Positions 45,681 through 52,986 of a DNA stretch of 64,000 bases are shown piece after piece. Each line of letters begins with the position of its first letter. Positions within the stretch are counted from its first letter, which is position 1. The position numbers and the translations under genes were made by a program. Below the pieces are notes generated by a model, which was not told the DNA's origin, did not search any database, and saw only the letters and a program-made list of their open reading frames with translations. Source of the stretch: Shimia gijangensis (GTDB lineage Bacteria; Pseudomonadota; Alphaproteobacteria; Rhodobacterales; Rhodobacteraceae); contig NZ_FQZQ01000009.1 of assembly GCF_900142085.1 (NCBI RefSeq), forward strand, positions 1 through 64,000, written 5' to 3'.

Positions 45681-45806
45681 GTTCAGGACTGTTGAAAAAG
45701 CGCATCCCTTTGGGGATGTGGCGACGCCATCGCCATTTGCCTGAACCCGATCTTGGCGGGTTTTAATGCCGGCTTCAAGCCTGTTCCCGGCGTGAAACAC
45801 GTCGGA
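45681..45806 (-). promoter_or_regulatory. Structured leader upstream of creatinase, possible attenuator
   Basis: On the minus strand there are, in order: a GCCGG/CCGGC stem, AACCCG/CGGGTT, GGCGA/TCGCC, then CATCCC-CAAA-GGGATG followed by CGCTTTTT (45718-45694), a terminator-like hairpin only 43 bases before the start codon with no gene upstream on that strand. GTTCAGG (45746-45740) could instead pair with CCTGAAC (45687-45681), which competes with the second stem and would enclose the terminator. This arrangement fits transcriptional attenuation or a riboswitch; a stand-alone small RNA is the alternative. Confidence 0.5.
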
Positions 45807-45885
45807 TTTAGACTTTTACTCAGGCCCGAGCTCTTGCACCGCCCGGACAAGCCGCTAGGCTCATGGCAAAACAACAGGAGCAGAC

Positions 45886-46866
45886 ATGCAGGCTGGCAAA
45901 CGGAACCTGATAACCGACGTTGAGGGGCTTGTCGTTGGTAATGCAAGCGACGCCACGATCAAGACCGGTGTAACGGTGCTTACTTCTAACATGGCCTTTA
46001 CCGCAGGCCTGCAGGTGATGGGTGGCGCACCGGGCACGCGAGAAAGCGATTTGCTGGCGCCGGACAAAACAGTGCAACAAGTTGATGCTTTGGTCTTGTC
46101 GGGTGGCTCGGCCTTTGGCCTGGATGCGCCATCCGGGGTGGCGGATGCCATGCGATTACAGGGGCGCGGGTTTCCGGTTGGCGATCAGATTGTGCCGATT
46201 GTACCCGGAGCGATCCTGTTTGATTTGTTGAATGGTGGCGACAAAAGCTGGTCTGAGAACCCTTATAAACAACTGGGTGCCGAAGCTTTGGCTGACGCGT
46301 CAGACTTGTTTGACCTTGGGACTGTTGGGGCCGGAACCGGCGCAACGCTGGCGTCTTTGAAAGGTGGGTTGGGTTCGGCAAGTGTGGTTTTGCCTTCGGG
46401 ACACACGGTTGGGGCTTTGGTGGCGGTGAACGCCTTGGGGGACGCAACCGTAGACGATAGCCATTTTTGGGCGGCCCCGTTTGAAACGGACAATGAATTT
46501 GGTGGACTGGGTGTCGCACAGAGCTATCCCAGGGGCTTGCCGCGAACCAAAATGGCCAGTCACGCTGCCAACACCACGATCGCGATAGTGGCCACCGATG
46601 CGGCGCTGGACCAAAGCCAGTGTACGCGGCTGGCCACTGCCGCTCATGACGGCATGGCGCGTGCGCTGGTGCCATCGCACACGCCAATGGACGGGGATCT
46701 GATCTATGGTGTGTCAACCGGTGCCAAGCCGCTGGACAATCCGGCGTTGGATACATTGTGGCTGGGTCATGCGGCGGCAACGTGTTTGGCGCGGGCGATT
46801 GCGCGCGGCGTGTTCCACGCCACCCCTGCGGACAAGGACACAGTGCCAAGCTATGCCTATCGGTAG
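45886..46866 (+). CDS. P1 family peptidase (DmpA-like aminopeptidase)
   Basis: 326 aa. Matches the self-processing P1 (DmpA/BapA) Ntn-hydrolase family: NLITDVEGLVVGNA and GGAPGTRESDLLAP in the alpha part, SGGSAFGLDAPSGVADAMR, and the expected autocleavage point Asn229-Thr230 in HAANTTIAIVATDA, which would expose a nucleophilic Thr on the beta chain. It probably releases N-terminal residues from peptides or acts on D-amino acid or beta-peptide amides. The ribosome-binding site AGGAG lies just before ATG 45886. Divergent from creatinase. Confidence 0.92.
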   Translation: MQAGKRNLITDVEGLVVGNASDATIKTGVTVLTSNMAFTAGLQVMGGAPGTRESDLLAPDKTVQQVDALVLSGGSAFGLDAPSGVADAMRLQGRGFPVGDQIVPIVPGAILFDLLNGGDKSWSENPYKQLGAEALADASDLFDLGTVGAGTGATLASLKGGLGSASVVLPSGHTVGALVAVNALGDATVDDSHFWAAPFETDNEFGGLGVAQSYPRGLPRTKMASHAANTTIAIVATDAALDQSQCTRLATAAHDGMARALVPSHTPMDGDLIYGVSTGAKPLDNPALDTLWLGHAAATCLARAIARGVFHATPADKDTVPSYAYR

Positions 46867-46869
46867 AGG

Positions 46870-47328
46870 CTAAACCGGCAGCGCAGTGGTTTTGAACACA
46901 GTACGCAGCGCAAAGGACGACTGCATTTGGGCGACACCGGGCAGGCGCGCCAGATATTGCCGGTGAATACGGGCAAAGTCGTCGGTGTTTTCAGCCACCA
47001 CTTTGAGAAGGTAATCCGCCGATCCCGCCATAAGGTGACATTCCAACACGTCGGGAATACGCGACACGGCCTTTTCAAACGCCTCAAGCACTTCATCCGC
47101 CTGCGCGGACAAAGTAATCTCGACGAACACCGTTGTCGGAACGCTCATTTTGCGCGCGTCCAACAGGGCAACATAGTCGCGAATGTACCCGTCTGCCTCG
47201 AGCCGCTGAACCCGTCGATGACAGGCGGATTGGGACAGGTTCACCTGATCCGAGAGGTCCGAGTTCGAGATTCGGCCTTTCTTCTGCAATACCTTCAAAA
47301 TCCGACGATCCGTTTGGTCCAAACTCAT
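46870..47328 (-). CDS. Lrp/AsnC family regulator next to ald
   Basis: 152 aa from the ATG at 47326-47328 (MSLDQTDRRILKVLQKKGRISNSDLSDQVNLSQSACHRRVQRLEADGYI): AsnC-type HTH followed by a RAM/ligand-binding domain (LMAGSADYLLKVVAENTDDFARIHRQYLARLPGV). Divergent from ald with an inverted repeat between them, a common arrangement in which the Lrp-type protein controls alanine dehydrogenase in response to alanine or another amino acid. The upstream in-frame extension to 47385 is rejected. Confidence 0.93.
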   Translation of the reverse strand: MSLDQTDRRILKVLQKKGRISNSDLSDQVNLSQSACHRRVQRLEADGYIRDYVALLDARKMSVPTTVFVEITLSAQADEVLEAFEKAVSRIPDVLECHLMAGSADYLLKVVAENTDDFARIHRQYLARLPGVAQMQSSFALRTVFKTTALPV

Positions 47329-47363
47329 CTGACAGCATCCTCTTGCGTATTTTGCCAGAATAA

Positions 47364-47378
47364 TCGAAGATTCTTCGA
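47364..47378. promoter_or_regulatory. Candidate Lrp-type operator between the regulator and ald
   Basis: TCGAAG (47364-47369), ATT, CTTCGA (47373-47378), 35 bases upstream of the regulator's start codon and 92 bases before ald. Confidence 0.55.
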
Positions 47379-47470
47379 ATTGCATGTTTTTATTTCGCGT
47401 AAAAATGCAGCACTTTCACAACAACCTCCCTCAGTTTGTGCGCAGACAAATTCAGGGAAGGAAACCTAAC

Positions 47471-48583
47471 ATGAAAATCGGATGCCCCACCGAAATCAAA
47501 CCACAAGAGTTCCGCGTAGGTGTCACACCAAACGCAGCTTATGAAGCCATCGTAAACGGCCATGACGTTGTTATTCAGGCCGGCGCTGGTATCGGATCTG
47601 GTTTTACGGACGAAGATTACTCTGCCGTTGGTGCCGTGATCATCGACACCGCAGAAGAAATTTTTGCCACTGCCGACATGATCGTCAAAGTGAAAGAGCC
47701 TCAGCCCGGCGAGCGTAAAATGCTGCGCGAAGGTCAGCTGTTGTTCACCTACCTGCACCTGGCACCCGATCCCGCTCAGACCAAAGACCTGCTGGACTCG
47801 GGCTGTACTGCGATTGCTTATGAAACCGTGACAGACCGTTCTGGCGGCCTGCCCTTGCTGGCACCGATGTCGGAAGTTGCCGGTCGTCTGGCTCCACAGG
47901 TTGGCGCATGGACCCTGCAAAAGGCCAACGGTGGCCGCGGCGTTCTGATGGGCGGCGTTCCCGGTGTTGGCCCGGCCAAAGTTGTCGTCATCGGCGGCGG
48001 TGTTGTTGGTACTCATGCGGCGCGCATCGCCGCTGGCATGGGCGCAGACGTCACCGTACTGGACCGTTCGCTGCCACGTATGCGTTACCTTGACGACGTC
48101 TACGGCGGCGTATTCAAAACCGGTTTCTCGTCAGCAGGCCACACAGCCGAGTTGCTGACCACGGCTGACATGGTCATTGGCGCGGTTCTGATCCCCGGTG
48201 CCGCAGCCCCGAAACTGGTGCGTCGCGAGCAGTTCGCCACAATGAAGCCCGGTGCTGCATTGGTAGACGTTGCTATCGACCAAGGCGGTTGCTTTGAAAC
48301 GTCCAAAGCCACCACACACGCTGATCCGATCTACGACGTAGACGGCATCATGCACTATTGTGTGGCCAACATGCCGGGTGCGGTTGCACGTACCTCGACC
48401 ATCGCGCTTGGCAACGCCACTCTGCCGTTCATGCTGGCCCTGGCCAACAAAGGCTGGCGCAAAGCCTGTGCCGACGACGTTCACCTGCTGAACGGTCTGA
48501 ACGTTCATGCCGGTCAGCTGACTTACGAAGCCGTTGGAACGGCTTTGGGTCTGGACTCGGTTGCACCAGAGTCGGTTCTCTAA
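47471..48583 (+). CDS. ald: Alanine dehydrogenase
   Basis: 370 aa, starting MKIGCPTEIKPQEFRVGVTP. Family blocks: VKVKEPQPGE, LFTYLHLAPD, GGRGVLMGGVPGVGPAKVVVIGGGVVGTHAARIA (NAD site) and VDVAIDQGGCFETSKATTH. It interconverts L-alanine and pyruvate plus ammonium with NAD; in taurine-degrading bacteria it regenerates the pyruvate used by Tpa. The ATG at 47471 is chosen over the in-frame start at 47384, which would lie in the operator region. Confidence 0.96.
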   Translation: MKIGCPTEIKPQEFRVGVTPNAAYEAIVNGHDVVIQAGAGIGSGFTDEDYSAVGAVIIDTAEEIFATADMIVKVKEPQPGERKMLREGQLLFTYLHLAPDPAQTKDLLDSGCTAIAYETVTDRSGGLPLLAPMSEVAGRLAPQVGAWTLQKANGGRGVLMGGVPGVGPAKVVVIGGGVVGTHAARIAAGMGADVTVLDRSLPRMRYLDDVYGGVFKTGFSSAGHTAELLTTADMVIGAVLIPGAAAPKLVRREQFATMKPGAALVDVAIDQGGCFETSKATTHADPIYDVDGIMHYCVANMPGAVARTSTIALGNATLPFMLALANKGWRKACADDVHLLNGLNVHAGQLTYEAVGTALGLDSVAPESVL

Positions 48584-48624
48584 GGCATCTCGACTCTCGC
48601 TGTTTTAGCGATGACAGAAACACC

Positions 48625-48654
48625 CCCGGCGGCCCTTGGTCGCCGGGTTTTTTT
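48625..48654 (+). terminator. Intrinsic terminator after ald
   Basis: CCCGGCG (48625-48631), 9-base loop, CGCCGGG (48641-48647), seven T (48648-48654). Confidence 0.92.
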
Positions 48655-48722
48655 GTTCTGTCGCCAGAGGGAACTTGGCCCTATCTTGGGCCTCAAATCC
48701 ATGGGATGGCAAATGCATATAG

Positions 48723-49724
48723 GTGAAAGAGTTGTATAGTTTTCTAAGATTTCTGGTTCTCGGACTGATCTCAATTGTCATTCTGCTGGGGTACGGGCTT
48801 GCCGGCGGGGCACTGTGGTTTCACTTACCCCAAGGTCTCAATCGTTTTGCCGCGCTCGCCTTAGGAGCGGTTGGCGTTGGGCTGGTTATAAGCGCGCTGG
48901 TGTCCCGGTCGCAGTGCATCCGAATGCTGGGGCTGGCTTTGATGCCTCTGGTGGCCGTTTTTGCCTGGTGGGTTCAGATTTCCCCGCGCAATGATCGCGT
49001 CTGGGCGCCGGAACTGGCGCAAAGTGTGACGGCCGAGATCGACGGGTCAGACGTCACATTGCGTAATATCCGCAATTTCAACTGGCGCAGTGCCACAGAT
49101 TTTGACGCCAATTGGGACACTCAGACCTATGACCTCAACAAACTGGATAGTGTTGAGGCGGCGTTGTCTTACTGGGGGCTCGAAAAAATCGCTCATGTCC
49201 TTATCAGTTTTGGCTTTGATGACGGCGAGCAAATCGTCTTTTCCGTCGAAATTCGCAAAGAACTGGGCGAGGAGTTTTCCGAACTGGGCGGGTTGTTCAA
49301 GCAATTTGAGTTGTCGCTGATCGCCGCAAAAGAACAAGACATTCTGTACTTGCGAACCAATGCGCGGGACCCTCTGGAGGACGTCTATCTTTATCCACTA
49401 AAAGTGGACGCCGAGGCGCGGCACGCGCTGTTCCTGTCTTATGCGCAACTGGGAAATCGGCTCGCTGAAAAGCCGCTTTGGTACAACACCATTACCGCCA
49501 ACTGCACGACTGTGATCTACCGGCTGGTGCGCAGTTTTGCGCCTGATCGCGGGTTTGACCTTCGGTTTGTGCTGTCGGGAGGGTTGCCAGAGTACTTTGC
49601 AGAAACCGGCATGCTCGACTGGCCAGAACCGTTTGGGGATATTCGGACGCGTGCGGCAGTCTCGGCCCTAGCACAGGCCATGGAGCCCGGACAAAACTAT
49701 TCCCGCGTGATCCGGGGCGAATAA
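48723..49724 (+). CDS. DUF4105 (Lnb N-terminal-like) membrane protein
   Basis: 333 aa with a GTG start, the only in-frame start that keeps the whole N-terminal helix. Three membrane segments (about 9-33, 42-60, 68-85) are followed by a large extracytoplasmic domain of the DUF4105/Lnb type (WRSATDFDANWDTQTYDLNKLDSVEAALSYW, GDDGEQIVFSVEIRKE-like stretch, and NTITANCTTVIYRLVR with Cys261 near the conserved Cys/His site). The papain-like fold suggests a hydrolase or acyltransferase acting on envelope components; the substrate is unknown. It starts 69 bases after the ald terminator. Confidence 0.82.
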   Translation: MKELYSFLRFLVLGLISIVILLGYGLAGGALWFHLPQGLNRFAALALGAVGVGLVISALVSRSQCIRMLGLALMPLVAVFAWWVQISPRNDRVWAPELAQSVTAEIDGSDVTLRNIRNFNWRSATDFDANWDTQTYDLNKLDSVEAALSYWGLEKIAHVLISFGFDDGEQIVFSVEIRKELGEEFSELGGLFKQFELSLIAAKEQDILYLRTNARDPLEDVYLYPLKVDAEARHALFLSYAQLGNRLAEKPLWYNTITANCTTVIYRLVRSFAPDRGFDLRFVLSGGLPEYFAETGMLDWPEPFGDIRTRAAVSALAQAMEPGQNYSRVIRGE

Positions 49725-49729
49725 GGAAA

Positions 49730-49756
49730 GGCCCGAACCGCTCATGGGTTCGGGCC
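49730..49756. terminator. 10-bp stem-loop between convergent genes
   Basis: GGCCCGAACC (49730-49739) and GGTTCGGGCC (49747-49756), 7-base loop. On the minus strand it is followed by TTTCCTTATT and so would end the mscS transcript. Confidence 0.75.
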
Positions 49757-49766
49757 CTGGGCGTTC

Positions 49767-50567
49767 TTACGGCTTCACCATGACGGTGTGCGGGTACGGA
49801 ATAGAAATGCCGTCACGATCAAAGGCTTCTTTGACGTCTTTGGTCAGGGTGAATTTCAGATCCCAGTAATCGTCAGCTTTGCACCAAAGGCGGGCAGTGA
49901 TATCGACCGAGCTGTCGCCGAGATTGGTCACCCGAGTCCAAGGCTCAGGGTCGCTCAGAATGCGCCCGTCTGCAGCGGCTGCGGCCAAAATGATCTCCAT
50001 CGCCTTGTTGGCGTCGTCGCCATAATCAATCCCAAATGTCAGATCGACGCGACGTGTATCATGTGCTGAATAGTTGGTGATCACAGCGCCCCAGGCCTGA
50101 CCATTGGGCACGATGATTTGCACGTTGTCCGGTGTCACCAATTCCGTGATGAACAGATTCAGATCCTTAACCGTCCCGGCAGTGCCGCCAATATCTACAT
50201 ATTGGCCGAGCTTGTAGGGGCGAAACAGGATCAGCATGAAACCGGCGGCCAGATCGCTGAGCGTGCCCTGAAGTGCCAGACCAATGGCCAGCGTCGCGGC
50301 CCCCATCATCGCCACGAGCGATGTCGCTTCGATGCCAAAAATCGACAGAACCGCAATCAGCACCATCAGCAGAATCACCCAGCGAACGATCGAGGCCGCA
50401 AAATTACCCAACGTATTATCGATCTCTTCGCTGGCGTTGACCTTGCGGCGCACGGTACGGGCGACCACACCGGCCACTGTCCAACCGACAATCAGGACGA
50501 TAAACGCCTTAATCGTTGCTATTATGAGCGGGCCCAACGTACCCGCGTATTCAAGTATTTGATCCAT
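49767..50567 (-). CDS. mscS: Small-conductance mechanosensitive channel (MscS family)
   Basis: 266 aa with three N-terminal membrane helices (about 14-40, 58-82, 88-110) and the MscS pore/beta-domain signature: GAATLAIGLALQGTLSDLAAGFMLILFRPYKLGQYVDIGGTAGTVKDLNLFIT, then VPNGQAWGAVITNYS. It opens under hypo-osmotic membrane tension to release solutes. mscL lies just upstream on the same strand, 89 bases apart, so the two osmotic safety valves sit together. Confidence 0.93.
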   Translation of the reverse strand: MDQILEYAGTLGPLIIATIKAFIVLIVGWTVAGVVARTVRRKVNASEEIDNTLGNFAASIVRWVILLMVLIAVLSIFGIEATSLVAMMGAATLAIGLALQGTLSDLAAGFMLILFRPYKLGQYVDIGGTAGTVKDLNLFITELVTPDNVQIIVPNGQAWGAVITNYSAHDTRRVDLTFGIDYGDDANKAMEIILAAAAADGRILSDPEPWTRVTNLGDSSVDITARLWCKADDYWDLKFTLTKDVKEAFDRDGISIPYPHTVMVKP

Positions 50568-50656
50568 CGTTCTGCTCCAAGAATCTTTGTACTGTTCTCA
50601 TAGAAACAGCCCTCGTGTTTCCACAAGAGCTGTTCTAGCGCCAATTGGCGAAATTG

Positions 50657-51091
50657 CTATTTTTTAAGCGAGTCGCGGATTTCCAGAAGCACATCCAGCT
50701 CGCTTGGACCGGCCGGTTCTTCTTCGACCGGTGCGGCCTCTTCTTCTGCGGCGGCAGCTTCTTTCACTTTGTTCACATAGCGCACCAGCATGAACACCAC
50801 GAAGGCGATGATCAGGAAGTTGATGATCGCCATAATGAAGGCACCATAAGCAAACACAGCGGCGCCTGCTTCGCGGGCAGCTTCCAAGCTTGTACCATCT
50901 GCCACTTCGCCGGAAATGACAAAATAGAGGTTGTTGAAATCAACACCGCCCATAAACAATCCAACAATGGGGTTGATCAGATCACCCACCATGGATTTGA
51001 CAATGGCGGTAAAGGCAGCACCGATAATAATACCGACGGCCATGTCCATCACATTGCCCTTGGCAATAAAGTCTTTGAACTCTTTAAGCAT
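50657..51091 (-). CDS. mscL: Large-conductance mechanosensitive channel
   Basis: 144 aa from the ATG at 51089-51091: [52 protein letters not shown], the MscL N-terminus and TM1, then TM2 ([29 protein letters not shown]) and the charged C-terminal bundle ([15 protein letters not shown]). The 860-base in-frame extension upstream is antisense to the glutathione transferase gene and is rejected. Emergency release channel for osmotic downshock. Confidence 0.96.
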   Translation of the reverse strand: MLKEFKDFIAKGNVMDMAVGIIIGAAFTAIVKSMVGDLINPIVGLFMGGVDFNNLYFVISGEVADGTSLEAAREAGAAVFAYGAFIMAIINFLIIAFVVFMLVRYVNKVKEAAAAEEEAAPVEEEPAGPSELDVLLEIRDSLKK

Positions 51092-51235
51092 AATGTCCCT
51101 CTCTATCCTGTTCGCGCGGTTGATTGTTCTCTCTGCGTATTTGCAGAGTACCATGTTGTCCTTCGCACGGAAACGGCTCTGGTTTGATGGGAAAAACTGC
51201 ATATCTTCCCCGTAACGCACAACAGGAGAACGCAG

Positions 51236-51934
51236 ATGCCTTTCATTATCGACCACCCGATCAATGCCAAATGGCCCGCAGAAACCCCAGACGTTCTGCA
51301 ATTGTATTCGTTTCCGACACCCAATGGTGTGAAGGTGTCGATCATGTTGGAAGAAATTGGCCTGCCTTATGAGGCGCATCTGGTGACGCTTGCGGATGCG
51401 GATGTGAAAAGCCCGGAATTTCTGAGCCTGAACCCGAACAACAAAATCCCGGCAATCATTGATCCGAACGGGCCGGATGGCGAACCTGTGACAGTGTTTG
51501 AAAGCGGTGCGATCCTGATCTATCTGGCCGAGAAAACCGGCAAGCTGATCGGTAAGACAGCTGCCGAAAAGGCGACCATAATCCAGTGGCTGATGTTCCA
51601 GATGGGTGGCCTCGGACCAATGTTGGGCCAGCTTGGGTATTTCTACAAATTCGCCGGATCCGAGATCGAAGACCCGCGTCCACGTGAACGCTATATCAAC
51701 GAAGCCAAACGGTTGCTGGCGGTTGTCGACAAACAGTTGGAAGGCCAGGAGTGGATTGCCGGTGATTATTCCATCGCTGATATCGCCATTGCCCCATGGC
51801 TGAGCGCCTTGGCGTTTTATGAGGCGGAAGAGATCGTTGGCCTGAACGACCTGGCCAATGTTGTGGCCTATATTGAACGGTTCCACGCACGGCCTGCGGT
51901 TCAAAAAGGGATCAACATCCCACCCCGCCCGTAA
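51236..51934 (+). CDS. Glutathione S-transferase family protein (YfcG/Nu-class type)
   Basis: 232 aa. Thioredoxin-like N-terminal domain ([31 protein letters not shown], with [10 protein letters not shown] and [16 protein letters not shown] forming the glutathione site), and an all-helical C-terminal domain with [15 protein letters not shown]. The [13 protein letters not shown] sequence is typical of YfcG-like Nu-class enzymes, which have disulfide-reductase activity with glutathione. Confidence 0.93.
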   Translation: MPFIIDHPINAKWPAETPDVLQLYSFPTPNGVKVSIMLEEIGLPYEAHLVTLADADVKSPEFLSLNPNNKIPAIIDPNGPDGEPVTVFESGAILIYLAEKTGKLIGKTAAEKATIIQWLMFQMGGLGPMLGQLGYFYKFAGSEIEDPRPRERYINEAKRLLAVVDKQLEGQEWIAGDYSIADIAIAPWLSALAFYEAEEIVGLNDLANVVAYIERFHARPAVQKGINIPPRP

Positions 51935-51941
51935 ACCAAAA

Positions 51942-51960
51942 GGGGGCCGCAATGGCCCCC
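51942..51960. terminator. Terminator between convergent GST and ytoQ
   Basis: GGGGGCC (51942-51948), loop GCAAT, GGCCCCC (51954-51960); followed by GATTTCC on the plus strand and TTTTGG on the minus strand, so usable in both directions. Confidence 0.8.
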
Positions 51961-51982
51961 GATTTCCTCGAACTCGTCACGA

Positions 51983-52432
51983 TCAGCCGGGCAATGCGCC
52001 AGTGAGAACATAGCGCAGGATTTCGACAACCTGGCGGGGTTCTTCGGCCACGGCGAGGGCGGCGGCGTCGACCTCTTTCAGTGCATGCTGATGATCTGCG
52101 CCGTGCAGAACGATGACAGATTTGCCAAGGGCGGCGGCGTAGCCTGCATCAAAGGCCGCGTTCCACTGTTTGTATTTATCGCCAAAGCGCACGACGACCA
52201 CGTCCGCATCTGCAATGCCTTTGCGGGTGCGGATCGCGTTTACTTTGGCACCTTTGTTGTCATGCCAGAACTTGTTTGGCTCGGCCCCAAGGATCGCAAC
52301 GCCGCAATCATCGCTGGCGTCATGGTCGGTGACAGCGCTGTTGAAAGAGATATCCAGCCCCTTGGAGCCATCGATAATCTGTTCGCGCCAATCGGTGTGA
52401 ATTTCGCCTGACAGGTAAACATTGAGGCTCAT
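51983..52432 (-). CDS. YtoQ family protein
   Basis: 149 aa matching the YtoQ family throughout (MSLNVYLSGEIHTDWREQIIDG, FNSAVTDHDASDDCGVAILG, NKFWHDNKGAKVNAIRTRKGIADADVVVVRFGDKYKQWNAAFDAGYAAA). It has a nucleoside-deoxyribosyltransferase-like look; function not established. About 100 bases separate it from the GNAT gene upstream on the same strand. Confidence 0.9.
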   Translation of the reverse strand: MSLNVYLSGEIHTDWREQIIDGSKGLDISFNSAVTDHDASDDCGVAILGAEPNKFWHDNKGAKVNAIRTRKGIADADVVVVRFGDKYKQWNAAFDAGYAAALGKSVIVLHGADHQHALKEVDAAALAVAEEPRQVVEILRYVLTGALPG

Positions 52433-52534
52433 GGGTGGGCTCCTTTAAATCTGTTTGGCCTTGGGTAGCGCGTGGGCGCTGAAAATTGAACCCCGCAGGG
52501 ACCGAAAGCGTTTCAGGGAAATGTTGAAGACCGT

Positions 52535-52981
52535 TCAGAGGGTGGTCAGGCGTTTGGTCATTCGCACGCGTGATACGCCCGTGTCGGTGGTCTCCCAACC
52601 AAGATGCGTATAGAGCGCGATGTTCTCACAGAGGTCTGCATGCGTGGCCAGATCGAGGGTTTCACAGCCCGCATCTGTGGCCAGCCGCACGGCAAACCGG
52701 ATCAAAGCTCCGCCGACACCCTGCCCTTTGGCCACAGGTGACACGGCGACATTGATGAGATGGGCTGCGGGAAGGGACAAGCTGAGGTTCAAAAGACCGA
52801 AAAGGCCTGTGGGGGCCATTGCGACCCAGACACGGCCTGCGGCAATCTCGTCCGCCAGCCCGTTGGTCACATCCGGCAGGGCAACGCCGCGATCGCGATA
52901 CGGTTGATAGGCGGCTTCCAGCAAACCGCAAAGAGCCGCGCCCTGTTCGGGAACGGCTCTTTGGATTTCAAAACCGGGCAT
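52535..52981 (-). CDS. GNAT family N-acetyltransferase
   Basis: 148 aa. Acetyl-CoA site in HLINVAVSPVAKGQGVGGALIRFAVRLA (Q-x-x-G-x-G/A), then ENIALYTHLGWETTDTGVSRVRMTKRL. A stand-alone small GNAT, acceptor unknown. It begins six bases after the pheT stop on the same strand, so it is probably co-transcribed with pheT. Confidence 0.9.
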   Translation of the reverse strand: MPGFEIQRAVPEQGAALCGLLEAAYQPYRDRGVALPDVTNGLADEIAAGRVWVAMAPTGLFGLLNLSLSLPAAHLINVAVSPVAKGQGVGGALIRFAVRLATDAGCETLDLATHADLCENIALYTHLGWETTDTGVSRVRMTKRLTTL

Positions 52982-52986
52982 CGACG

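Noticed and set aside
45998-46849. 283-codon minus-strand frame
   Set aside because: Antisense to the P1 peptidase gene; Pro/Arg/His-rich composition is typical of a shadow frame.
51092-51952. N-terminal extension of the mscL frame
   Set aside because: Antisense to the glutathione transferase; MscL has its normal N-terminus at 51091.
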